Source: Sulfurospirillum oryzae
GTDB lineage: Bacteria > Campylobacterota > Campylobacteria > Campylobacterales > Sulfurospirillaceae
Length of the DNA stretch: 64,000 nt
Reading direction: 5' to 3'
NCBI RefSeq assembly: GCF_025770725.1
Contig: NZ_JANZKZ010000001.1
Coordinates: forward strand, 372,001-436,000
The position numbers were made by a program, and so were the translations under genes. Shown here piece after piece: positions 15,569-23,643 of the stretch. The notes beneath the pieces are model-generated. The model saw only the letters and a program-made list of their open reading frames with translations. It did not search any database and was not told the origin of the DNA. How positions within the stretch are numbered: position 1 is the stretch's first letter; the number at the start of each line of letters is the position of its first letter.

Positions 15569-16416
15569 TACCAACTCCCACTCGCTCCGCCGCCGCCAAA
15601 GCTTCCGCCGCCGCCACTAAATCCTCCAAAGCCCCCACTTGATGAGCTTCCACCACTACTGCTTCCCCACGAATTAGGCAATGTGCCACCACCAAAAGCG
15701 CCGCCAACATAGCTCAATAAAAAAACGGCACAAGTGATGAGAATACTAAACACGATCATCGAAAATATAAACCAACTTATGATACCTGCAATTGCACTGA
15801 TAAACAACGAAGGGAACAACTTTCTTCGGCTCGATAAATTAAGTGAGAGCATGGCGTTGAAGACCATAAAGAAGAAAAATAAGATGGGAACAACAAACGA
15901 ATGATGTGAGCTTTTTTGTGTTGTTTCATCGGCTTTATACTCGCCCTTAATCGCACTGATAATCGCGGTTATGCCGTTATTTGCGCCTTCAAAATAGTTT
16001 TTTGCTTTAAAGGCGGGCAAAATCGTATTTTGGATGATGCTGCTTGCGGTAGCATCAGGAAGGGAGCCCTCAAGTCCATACCCGACCTCGATGCGCACTT
16101 TTCGCTCATTAGGAGCAATGATGAGCAAGACGCCATTGTTGTGCTCTTTAGTTCCAATCCCCCACGCGCGCCCGAGCTGATACCCAAAATCTGCAATATC
16201 ATACCCTTGCAATGATGTGAGCGTAACCACCACGATTTGGTTTGTTGTCGCACTCTCATGCGCAGATAGCGTACCCTCTAAGGATACTTTTTGTGACGCA
16301 CTAAAAAGCCCCGCTTCATCAACGATGTGCGAATTATTGGGCGTGGGAAATGTGATGGCACCCCAAAGCGCCGACGCACAAAGTAGTCCTAAAATGAAGC
16401 TTTTAAAAAGTTTCAT
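15568..16416 (-). CDS. YgcG-type TPM-domain membrane protein with Gly-rich tail
   Basis: A 282-residue envelope protein. A signal peptide (about 1-19) leads into a TPM domain (about 25-150, with HIVDEAGLFS, RAWGIG and GYGLEGSLPD). Two or three TM helices follow (about 170-235). The tail is Gly/Ser-rich, ending GGGGASGSW, the classic end of YgcG proteins. It sits between LemA and a second TPM protein and is co-transcribed with them. LemA/TPM pairs are widespread; their biochemical role is not settled. Confidence 0.9.
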   Translation of the reverse strand: MKLFKSFILGLLCASALWGAITFPTPNNSHIVDEAGLFSASQKVSLEGTLSAHESATTNQIVVVTLTSLQGYDIADFGYQLGRAWGIGTKEHNNGVLLIIAPNERKVRIEVGYGLEGSLPDATASSIIQNTILPAFKAKNYFEGANNGITAIISAIKGEYKADETTQKSSHHSFVVPILFFFFMVFNAMLSLNLSSRRKLFPSLFISAIAGIISWFIFSMIVFSILITCAVFLLSYVGGAFGGGTLPNSWGSSSGGSSSSGGFGGFSGGGGSFGGGGASGSW

Positions 16417-16425
16417 GGTAAAACC

Positions 16426-17016
16426 TTAAAAAGCGACTTTGGGTGCTGCACTCTCCGCTTGTGTCGCAGTAAAATTCTGTTTGACTTGTGCATCAGGGTA
16501 GAAAATAGAAGCTATCCATCTTCCCGGAATCGTTCTAAGTTCAAGATTGTAATTTTTCACCGCCTCGATGTAGTCGCGTCTAGCAACAGCAATTCTGTTT
16601 TCTGTTCCTTCTAATTGTGATTGCAGACTTAGAAAGTTTTGATTGGCTTTAAGATCGGGGTAGCGTTCTGAAACTGCCATGAGGCGAGTAAGGGCGCTAC
16701 TAAGACCATCTTGTGCCGCTTGATACGCTTTAAACGCTTGAGGGTTACTCAAAACTTCAGGCGTAAGAGTAATCTGCCCTACTTTGGCTCTGGCTTCCGT
16801 TACTTGCGTAAACACCTCTTTTTCATGAGCTGCATACCCTTGAACCGTAGCAACAAGGTTAGGGATCAAGTCGCTTCTTCGTTTGTACTGGTTATCAACA
16901 GCAGACGCCGCAGCGATAACGGTTTCATCAAGTCTAGGAACGTTGTTGATTTTCGGAACGATGACCACCGCCGCAAGAACGGCTAACACACCCAGTGCTA
17001 TCAAAAAGTTTTTCAT
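16426..17016 (-). CDS. lemA: LemA family protein
   Basis: A 196-residue protein with an N-terminal TM anchor (about 3-22) and a long helical LemA domain facing the periplasm. The signature NQYKRRSDLIPNLV and the end FTATQAE are typical. First gene of a three-gene operon with two TPM-domain proteins. A TATAAT -10 (17050-17045) precedes it. The function of LemA is not firmly established. Confidence 0.92.
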   Translation of the reverse strand: MKNFLIALGVLAVLAAVVIVPKINNVPRLDETVIAAASAVDNQYKRRSDLIPNLVATVQGYAAHEKEVFTQVTEARAKVGQITLTPEVLSNPQAFKAYQAAQDGLSSALTRLMAVSERYPDLKANQNFLSLQSQLEGTENRIAVARRDYIEAVKNYNLELRTIPGRWIASIFYPDAQVKQNFTATQAESAAPKVAF

Positions 17017-17044
17017 ACATCAGCCTTTTTTTGATTTTATATCC

Positions 17045-17050
17045 ATTATA
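17045..17050 (-). promoter_or_regulatory. lemA -10 element
   Basis: TATAAT on the minus strand, 28 bases before the lemA ATG. The -35 is unclear. Confidence 0.5.
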
Positions 17051-17122
17051 TATGCTTTGTATTTAATCTTATCTTGATAGGGTATTTTTTGAGTGTATGT
17101 GTGGTACTGAGCTTTTGAGAGG

Positions 17123-17134
17123 GTTACATGTAAA
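17123..17134. repeat. Palindrome copy (GTTACATGTAAA)
   Basis: Exact core 65 bases before the accessory module start; covers the -35 position of its predicted promoter. Confidence 0.88.
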
Positions 17135-17151
17135 TTACTTTGTAAACAAGA

Positions 17152-17157
17152 TACAAT
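17152..17157 (+). promoter_or_regulatory. Predicted promoter of the SAM-protein/RT module
   Basis: TACAAT is a plausible -10, 42 bases before the GTG start. With a 17-base spacer the -35 is TGTAAA, inside the palindrome. The DNA between lemA and the module is AT-rich, so the call is tentative. Confidence 0.35.
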
Positions 17158-17199
17158 AACACTTAAAAATTTATTTTTCCTAATTGCCAAGGCTAGATA

Positions 17200-18135
17200 G
17201 TGATAAATTCTAACGACTTACCCGAAGAATTATGGCTTCATAATGAACAAGCTGTAAAATTATGTACAGAACTAGAAACAAAATATATTGAGCATCTTCA
17301 TAAATGTAATGCATACGAGTTAGCCAAAACATCTGATGGTAAAAGTCATCCTATAGGCGGTTCAGGTGCAACTGAAGCAATAGAGCATTTTGCCTATAGG
17401 TTTGTAAATTCTAGTACCAGAGTTATTCATATTACACTAGACCCTGATAAGAAATTTTCAAATATACAAATAGATATTTTTTCAACTTTTTCAAAAGGTA
17501 ATATTTCTATTTTAGATTTAGCTTGTGGAACAGGTGGGCACATCTTATCGTTACTGACTACTCTTGTTGAATTAAGATTAAAAAAACTTCTTCCAACTCT
17601 TCCATTAAATATCCATATTTTAGCTGCTGATATTTCTCCAAAAGCATTAGAAATTTATCAAAGTCTTCTACATGATCTTGAGCCATATTTGCTGAATGCT
17701 GGCATTCGTGTTATATATTCTACTTATGAATGGGACGCATGCTCTTCAATTCAAACTAGTTCACTAATGGATACTTTTTTCGAAATAACTAGCACTATTT
17801 CGTCTAATGAGTATTATGTGATAACGTCAGCTTTTAGTGGCTTTGCAGGCAATGAAACTAATTTCACAAGAATTGAAAGATCCCTACAACATATTACAGA
17901 CAGGTTAGGAACAAAAAATAGTACATTTTTGTGGATAGAACCTGATGGTAAAGATGCAAAAAAATTTCTAGGCTTATTAAACAGAATTTTTGAGAATATA
18001 AAAGATTTTTTTGTACAAATATTTGAAGAAAGAGAATCTATTTCTCATACCTATTGCTGGTGGGAACCAATAAAAAAAGAAGTTATAAAAAAAGGTAATG
18101 TAAGTATTAAATTATATAAGAGAAATAATGAATAA
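17200..18135 (+). CDS. Predicted SAM-dependent methyltransferase-like protein paired with an RT
   Basis: A 311-residue soluble protein. Motif I, ILDLACGTGGHIL (Asp at 106, Gly-rich loop 110-113), and an acidic second-strand motif ILAADIS (D144) are those of a class I SAM-binding Rossmann fold. A later strand YYVITSAFSGF lacks the NPPY/DPPY motif of amino-DNA methylases, so the target is unknown. The first 90 residues are helical. The start is GTG with AAGG nine bases upstream. The 3' end overlaps the reverse transcriptase gene by 8 bases (ATGAATAA), implying coupled expression. Codon use is much more AT-rich (AAA, ATA, AAT, AGA) than the neighbours, a sign of transfer. I do not recognise the family. 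Confidence 0.78.
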   Translation: MINSNDLPEELWLHNEQAVKLCTELETKYIEHLHKCNAYELAKTSDGKSHPIGGSGATEAIEHFAYRFVNSSTRVIHITLDPDKKFSNIQIDIFSTFSKGNISILDLACGTGGHILSLLTTLVELRLKKLLPTLPLNIHILAADISPKALEIYQSLLHDLEPYLLNAGIRVIYSTYEWDACSSIQTSSLMDTFFEITSTISSNEYYVITSAFSGFAGNETNFTRIERSLQHITDRLGTKNSTFLWIEPDGKDAKKFLGLLNRIFENIKDFFVQIFEERESISHTYCWWEPIKKEVIKKGNVSIKLYKRNNE

Positions 18136-19858
18136 TTTTGAATTATTATTTACAAAAGCTTTGAATTCGGCAAGAAGAAGTTCACCCATTACATATGTTG
18201 CATTAAGAGCCCTTATGGACTCATGCCCCAAAGATAATCAAATAAAATTACTATCTTCAATTATGTCACGGCAACTTCAAACATCAAATAAATGGCATTA
18301 TAGAAATTTTAAAGTTTTTAAAGAAAAAGAACCACAAGGAATAGAATACCGTGAATTAACAATAGGATCGCCTCTAACTTTATTGGCAGAAGCCATGCTG
18401 ATAGACAAATTACAAGAAAACAAGATATACAATGACAATCCAAATGTTTATAGTTATAGATTGCCTTTCTATAAAAATTCGGGTCAAAATTTTGCCTTTT
18501 TTATGCATGGATACAAAAAAAGAAATGAAAAAATTGAATTAGCGCTAGCAGAAGGTAATTTTGCGTATATTTTTGATTTGAAGAAATTTTATCCAAGTGT
18601 AAATCAAAAACAATTATATGAAGTTTTTAATAACAAAATAGAAATATCACAGTGCGAGAAAAAAACAAAAAAACAACTAAATATATTTATAAATTCTTTG
18701 TTAGAAGCTACCAATCAAGGAGTAGCTGCAAATCCAGATTTTGGGCATCTTTGTGCAGATTTATATTTAGAAAATTTTGATTTTAATATGACACAACATT
18801 TTGGAACTTCTCATTATTTTAGGTATGTGGATGACCTTGTCATTATAAGTAGTCAAGAAACCCAATTAGATGAAATCAGAGCCAAAATAAAACAACTACT
18901 TCCTATTGGATTAGAATTAAATGAAAAAAAGACAGACTTAGTTAATTATGAGCAATGGAGTAAAATTTCTTTTGATGATATTGACAAAATTAATGATGAG
19001 TTTTCTGATTTTATGACTTCCCTTACTATCTATCTTGCATTAAACCCTAAAAAATTAGGTAACTTAAAACAAGAATTCAATGATAAAAATATTTTTCTTC
19101 CTTTTGATAAAATATTTGCTAATAGCCAATATAAAAGACAAGTAAAATTTTACAAAAGTTTACTTTTTGATAATTATGCATACCTATTGTATTTATTCGG
19201 TAAGTCGCATAATTTTTTAGAAATCGCTGAAACATTAAAAAATAAACTTTTTTACATTCTTGAAAAACTGCCTGACATAAAGATTTTGAATGGATTTGAG
19301 CGAAGATTATTAATTCAAAAGTACCGTTTTTGTATTAATAGGTTACTGATTTTTTCAGGGAAAGAATCAATAGAAAAAATCCTTTTTCTAATACCCGATG
19401 AAAAAGAATTTATAGAAATCAGAATTTTAATCATTGCTTTATTGAATAATGATGTGAGTGAGCTTGTGAAATTTAATGGTAATACGATTCTATCGTTTTG
19501 TGAACTATGGAAAAGTAATTTAAAAGAAAAACCTATAATTCAAATTTCAGAGGAAGCAACTCTTGAGAATTATTTTGATGCTATCCTTACTCTAGTTTTG
19601 CATGACATACTTCCAGTTGAAATTATCCCTATAGATAAATTCGATCATGAAAAACAAGCATTATTGCATTCATTGAAAATAGCCCAAAAACAAGGAAGAA
19701 TTTTTAATAATTTGAATTATTACGATGAAATTACAACTATTTTAAATAGAATATCTCATGATGAGATAGGAACTTATCTTACTACAAGATACAACGATAA
19801 TGAAGTAGTAGATTTAGAAACTTTGAAAATTGGGTCAGGTATATCTTCAGGTTTTTAA
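18128..19858 (+). CDS. Reverse transcriptase, Abi/UG (defence-associated) type
   Basis: A 576-residue protein. The RT core has an N-terminal block YRELTIGSPLTLLAEAM, motif A FDLKKFYPSV (D150), motif B-like NQGVAANPDFGHL, and motif C YFRYVDDLVI (catalytic D235, D236). No group II maturase, HNH or integrase domain follows. Instead the C-terminal half (about 300-570) is Ile/Leu/Lys-rich and helical, resembling the helical-repeat domains of Abi and UG reverse transcriptases used in phage defence. The partner gene upstream overlaps it. The gene is strongly AT-rich and sits between core genes. Retron-type function is less likely because no msr/msd repeat is visible, but a structured RNA upstream cannot be excluded. 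Confidence 0.88.
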   Translation: MNNFELLFTKALNSARRSSPITYVALRALMDSCPKDNQIKLLSSIMSRQLQTSNKWHYRNFKVFKEKEPQGIEYRELTIGSPLTLLAEAMLIDKLQENKIYNDNPNVYSYRLPFYKNSGQNFAFFMHGYKKRNEKIELALAEGNFAYIFDLKKFYPSVNQKQLYEVFNNKIEISQCEKKTKKQLNIFINSLLEATNQGVAANPDFGHLCADLYLENFDFNMTQHFGTSHYFRYVDDLVIISSQETQLDEIRAKIKQLLPIGLELNEKKTDLVNYEQWSKISFDDIDKINDEFSDFMTSLTIYLALNPKKLGNLKQEFNDKNIFLPFDKIFANSQYKRQVKFYKSLLFDNYAYLLYLFGKSHNFLEIAETLKNKLFYILEKLPDIKILNGFERRLLIQKYRFCINRLLIFSGKESIEKILFLIPDEKEFIEIRILIIALLNNDVSELVKFNGNTILSFCELWKSNLKEKPIIQISEEATLENYFDAILTLVLHDILPVEIIPIDKFDHEKQALLHSLKIAQKQGRIFNNLNYYDEITTILNRISHDEIGTYLTTRYNDNEVVDLETLKIGSGISSGF

Positions 19859-19866
19859 GACTGAGA

Positions 19867-19885
19867 AAGCCCCCTTTCGAGGCTT
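19867..19885. terminator. Weak convergent hairpin after the RT gene
   Basis: AAGCC / GGCTT with a 9-base loop containing CCC. It lies between the convergent RT and hcp genes. The 5-bp stem and lack of a strong T run make it a modest candidate. Confidence 0.3.
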
Positions 19886-19892
19886 CCCCATC

Positions 19893-19904
19893 TTTACATG
19901 TAAA
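19893..19904. repeat. TTTACATGTAAA palindrome
   Basis: Perfect 12-mer between the RT stop and the hcp stop; with the copy at 17123 it brackets the accessory module. Confidence 0.9.
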
Positions 19905-19906
19905 CC

Positions 19907-21238
19907 TTACGCAGGTTTTTTAAGCAGTAATTTTTCCACGTCACTTGCCGCATCATCGGTCAAATGCAAGTTAAAGTTCTCTTGCAAGAAAGCGAAGATG
20001 TCATCGTTGACAAATTGTGGTGGTTTTGGTCCAAGATAGATGTTTTTGATGCCAAGGCTAAAGAGTCCTAGAAGAATAAGAACTGCTTTTTGCTCCATCC
20101 AGCTAAGAACGATAGAAACTGGCAAGTCATGTACGGTTACGCCAAGTGCGCCAGCAAGAGCTAGAGCGATGTGAACTGCACCGTTACTGTCATTGCATTG
20201 ACCAAGGTCTAGGTAGCGAGGGATGCCTGTGTCTGCAACGGTACCAAAGTCGATGTCGTTAAATCTAAATTTACCGCAACTTGACGTTAAGATGACGCAG
20301 TCGTTTGGAAGACTCTCTGCCATTTTTCTATAGTATTCGCCACCTGAGCCTGGAGCGTCACAACCTGCGATAACGAAGAACTGGCTGATTTTGCCTGCTT
20401 GAACGGCTTCAAGAATTTGAGGTGCAAGACCAAGGATGGTTTTATAGTGGTGACCTGTTACGAGTGTCTCTTCACTGTCAAAGCCTGTTACATCAGGAAG
20501 TGCAAGTGTCTGAGCAATGACTTCACTGAAGTCGTTATTTTGGATTTTTTTGCCCTCTTTGATGCCTACGATGTCGTAGGTATAGAGTCTATCGACATAA
20601 GTTGATGTTGATTTTGGAGGAACGATACAGTTGGTGTTCACGATGATAGTTCCGCCCCACTCTTCAAAGAGTTTAGTTTGGTCAAACCATGATTTACCGA
20701 TGTTGCCTTTAAGGTGAGCATATTTGCGAAGTTCTGGGTAACCGTGTGCGGGAAGCATTTCGGAGTGGGTGTAGATGTTGATGCCTTTACCCTCTGTTTG
20801 GCGTAAAAGCTCTAAAAGCATGTCAAGGTTGTGACCGCTGACCAAAATGCCTTTGCCCTCAGCCTTGTTTTGAGAAATGCTAACAGGTGTTGGAACGCCA
20901 AGGTGCGAAGTGTGTGCTTCGCTTAAGATGTCCATCATTCTCACACCAGCAGAACCGATTTTCATGAGTTGAGCGATGTGATCGTCAAAGTTGAAGTTAA
21001 CGTTAGTGAGGGTGAAATAAAGTGTTTGAGCGATGACGTCATCGACTTCTTTGGTGTCTGCACCAAATTCATTGGCATGTGTTCTATACGCACTAAGACC
21101 TTTAAGACCGTAAATCATAATGTCTTGAAGTTTCGCCAAGTTGGCATCTTTGCCACACGTTCCTATATCTTGACCTTTAGAACCACAGCCATTAATGGCA
21201 CTCATAGAGCATTGATCACATAACATATTTAAAGACAT
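19907..21238 (-). CDS. hcp: Hydroxylamine reductase / hybrid cluster protein, short form
   Basis: An Fe-S enzyme of the nitrosative-stress response (hydroxylamine or NO reduction). The N-terminal cysteines CDQCSMS...GCGSKG...GTCGK bind a cubane cluster. The hybrid cluster ligands lie in NCIVPP, AGCDAPG, SSCGKFRF and LGQCNDSNGA. The 443 residues are about 100 fewer than the usual 550: one helical insert near residues 60-100 is missing, as in the short (class III) Hcp forms. ATTAGGAGAG precedes the ATG. It is a single-gene unit; no hcr reductase is adjacent. Confidence 0.93.
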   Translation of the reverse strand: MSLNMLCDQCSMSAINGCGSKGQDIGTCGKDANLAKLQDIMIYGLKGLSAYRTHANEFGADTKEVDDVIAQTLYFTLTNVNFNFDDHIAQLMKIGSAGVRMMDILSEAHTSHLGVPTPVSISQNKAEGKGILVSGHNLDMLLELLRQTEGKGINIYTHSEMLPAHGYPELRKYAHLKGNIGKSWFDQTKLFEEWGGTIIVNTNCIVPPKSTSTYVDRLYTYDIVGIKEGKKIQNNDFSEVIAQTLALPDVTGFDSEETLVTGHHYKTILGLAPQILEAVQAGKISQFFVIAGCDAPGSGGEYYRKMAESLPNDCVILTSSCGKFRFNDIDFGTVADTGIPRYLDLGQCNDSNGAVHIALALAGALGVTVHDLPVSIVLSWMEQKAVLILLGLFSLGIKNIYLGPKPPQFVNDDIFAFLQENFNLHLTDDAASDVEKLLLKKPA

Positions 21239-21330
21239 AATCTCTCCTAATTAAAATTTGACAGAATCTTAGCAAGAGGATAAATTTATGTCATTGATTG
21301 ATCTCAATCAAGAGTTTTGAGGAAAGGCAG

Positions 21331-22011
21331 TTAGATGATACCACCAAAACGTCGTTCAGTTTGAAGGTACTCGGAGACGATGGTTTCAAGCTCGCCCACC
21401 GAAAAATCAGGCCAGAGCGTTTTACTAAAGAAAAGCTCTGCGTAAGCGGCTTGCCAAAGCAAAAAGTTAGAAAGGCGACAGTCACCGCCCGTGCGAATGA
21501 GGACATCCACAGCAGGAATGCCTGCGGTGTCAAGGTTGGACTCGAGGATTTCTTTGGTGATTTCACCTTTTACATGTAAAGATTTGTTGATGGCTCGAAG
21601 GATTTCATCGTGAGCGCCATAATTGATAGCAAGGATTTGTCGAAGCCCCGTACAGTGTGCTGTCATCTCTTTGGCGTAAGCGATCTCTTTTTGAAGTGAA
21701 GCGGAGAACTTACTCACATCTCCAATGACATCAAAACGAATGTTGTTTTCAAGAAGCGTTGAGATTTCACTGTGTAAATACTTGGAAAGAAGTTTCATCA
21801 AAACAGCCACTTCAGCTTTTGGGCGGTTCCAGTTTTCAGTGCTAAAGGCATAGAGAGTAAGGTACTTTATGCCCATTTTAGCGGCATACTTTGTAATTTC
21901 ACGCACTTTTTTAGCGCCTTCTTTGTGTCCAAATGAGCGCTCTTTGCCTTGACGTTTTGCCCATCTGCCATTGCCATCCATAATAATCGCCAAATGCACT
22001 AAATCATTCAT
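21331..22011 (-). CDS. uppS: Isoprenyl transferase (undecaprenyl diphosphate synthase)
   Basis: Makes the C55 lipid carrier for peptidoglycan and glycans by adding isopentenyl units in cis. The catalytic block AIIMDGNGRWAKRQ, then GHKEGAKKVRE, LYAFSTENWNRP and the C-terminal DVLIRTGGDCRLSNFL...ELFF are all present. The start is set at the ATG 12 codons before the DGNG Asp region, giving 226 residues, the normal length. Earlier in-frame starts would add up to 24 residues. Convergent/divergent neighbours make it a single gene. Confidence 0.94.
   Translation of the reverse strand: MNDLVHLAIIMDGNGRWAKRQGKERSFGHKEGAKKVREITKYAAKMGIKYLTLYAFSTENWNRPKAEVAVLMKLLSKYLHSEISTLLENNIRFDVIGDVSKFSASLQKEIAYAKEMTAHCTGLRQILAINYGAHDEILRAINKSLHVKGEITKEILESNLDTAGIPAVDVLIRTGGDCRLSNFLLWQAAYAELFFSKTLWPDFSVGELETIVSEYLQTERRFGGII
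21569..21580. repeat. TTTACATGTAAA palindrome in uppS
   Basis: Perfect 12-mer; read as Ser-Leu-His-Val-Lys. Confidence 0.9.
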
Positions 22012-22209
22012 CGTTTCAACTTCTTTGTATCCAGTATTGTTGAGTGGCATTTTATCTTTTTTCTCTTTAGCCGACCTTGACAAATTCTCTCGCTTTGACT
22101 AAAATTACGCCATCACTACTTTTAGAATTCTCACAAAGTAGTCTCATAAAAATCGACTCAAGCAACTCTATCTTTGGGAATCTTTTCACCATCAAGAGAC
22201 TCTAGCTTC

Positions 22210-23625
22210 ATGAACGATCAAACTAACAACAAAGAAGGCACAATGAGCGGAAACACTCCTACCTCAAACAATCAACCCTGCGCGAATTCAGCCCAACCCA
22301 ACGGCAATACTAACGGTAATGGACAAGCAAAACCAACTCACTATAACAAATCACGAACCCATGTCCCCGTCGATGGCTACAAAATAGAGGGTCTTAGAAC
22401 CACTCCACTCGAAAAACTTTTAGAGATCGCAACAGAGCTTGGTATTGAAAATCCAAACGAATTAAAACGCCAAGATTTGATGTTTGAAATTTTAAAATCA
22501 CAAGTCAACCAAGGCGGATTTATTCTTTTTACGGGCATCTTAGAGATTGCAGGTGAAGGTTATGGCTTTTTACGTGCAACAGACGCCAACTTCTCAGACA
22601 GTGCCAATGACGCTTATGTCAGCAGTACCCAAGTTAAGAAATTTGCACTTCGTACCGGTGATATCGTCACAGGACAAGTTAGACCTCCAAAAGATCAAGA
22701 GCGTTACTACGCCCTTCTTAAAATCGAAGCGATCAACTATCTACCTCTTGCAGAGAGCAAAAAACGCCCTCTTTTTGAAAACTTAACACCACTTTACCCA
22801 ACCGAAAAAATCAAACTCGAATACGATCCAATGAAAATTACAGGACGTGTACTTGACCTCTTTACCCCTATCGGTAAAGGTCAACGTGGTCTTATCGTTG
22901 CACCTCCAAGAAGTGGTAAAACGGAACTTATGAAAGAACTCGCTCATGGTATCGCGCGCAACCATCCCGAATCAGAGCTTATCGTTCTCCTCGTCGATGA
23001 AAGACCAGAAGAGGTTACCGATATGCAACGCTGTGTTCAAGGTGAAGTGTATAGCTCAACCTTTGATATGCCAGCATCAAACCATGTTCGTGTCGCCAAC
23101 CTTGTCATCGAAAAAGCAAAGCGTCGTGTTGAGATGGGCAAAGATGTCATCATTCTTTTAGATTCTATCACTCGTCTTGCTCGTGCTTACAATACGGTAA
23201 CCCCATCAAGCGGTAAAGTACTCAGTGGTGGTGTGGATGCAAACGCTCTGCATAAACCAAAACGTTTCTTTGGTGCGGCGAGAAATATCGAAGATGGTGG
23301 TAGTTTGACCATCATTTCAACCGCATTGATCGAGACTGGAAGTCGAATGGACGAAGTTATCTTTGAAGAGTTTAAAGGCACTGGTAACAGCGAGATTGTA
23401 CTCGATAGAAATATCTCTGATCGTCGTATCTACCCAGCGATTAACATCATGAAATCAGGAACACGTAAAGAAGAGCTTCTACTCTCCCCTGATAAACTCC
23501 AAAAAATTTGGGCACTTAGAAGTGCTATTAGCCAGATGGATGACATTGAAGCACTTAAATTCTTGTATGCTAAAATGCTTAAAACCAAGGACAATGAAGA
23601 ACTCCTCTCTATCATGAATGACTAA
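22210..23625 (+). CDS. rho: Transcription termination factor Rho
   Basis: A hexameric RNA-dependent ATPase that ends transcription. The N-terminal 45 residues are low-complexity, rich in Asn, Gly, Thr and Gln, an insert seen in some lineages. Then come the Rho N domain ([15 protein letters not shown]), the RNA-binding fold (GFLRATD), and the ATPase with Walker [12 protein letters not shown], the [14 protein letters not shown] block, Walker [17 protein letters not shown] and the Q/R-loop [13 protein letters not shown]. The first ATG is used; a second one 11 codons later has a better AGAAGG site. dnaX follows after 18 bases. Confidence 0.95.
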   Translation: MNDQTNNKEGTMSGNTPTSNNQPCANSAQPNGNTNGNGQAKPTHYNKSRTHVPVDGYKIEGLRTTPLEKLLEIATELGIENPNELKRQDLMFEILKSQVNQGGFILFTGILEIAGEGYGFLRATDANFSDSANDAYVSSTQVKKFALRTGDIVTGQVRPPKDQERYYALLKIEAINYLPLAESKKRPLFENLTPLYPTEKIKLEYDPMKITGRVLDLFTPIGKGQRGLIVAPPRSGKTELMKELAHGIARNHPESELIVLLVDERPEEVTDMQRCVQGEVYSSTFDMPASNHVRVANLVIEKAKRRVEMGKDVIILLDSITRLARAYNTVTPSSGKVLSGGVDANALHKPKRFFGAARNIEDGGSLTIISTALIETGSRMDEVIFEEFKGTGNSEIVLDRNISDRRIYPAINIMKSGTRKEELLLSPDKLQKIWALRSAISQMDDIEALKFLYAKMLKTKDNEELLSIMND

Positions 23626-23643
23626 AAACCTAAAGGTTGCGCT

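Noticed and set aside
17200-18135. Restriction-modification methylase interpretation
   Set aside because: There is no NPPY/DPPY or PC catalytic motif and no endonuclease or specificity gene beside it.
17200-19858. Retron interpretation of the reverse transcriptase
   Set aside because: No msr/msd-like inverted repeats are visible upstream, and the long helical C-terminal part fits Abi/UG enzymes better. Not fully excluded.
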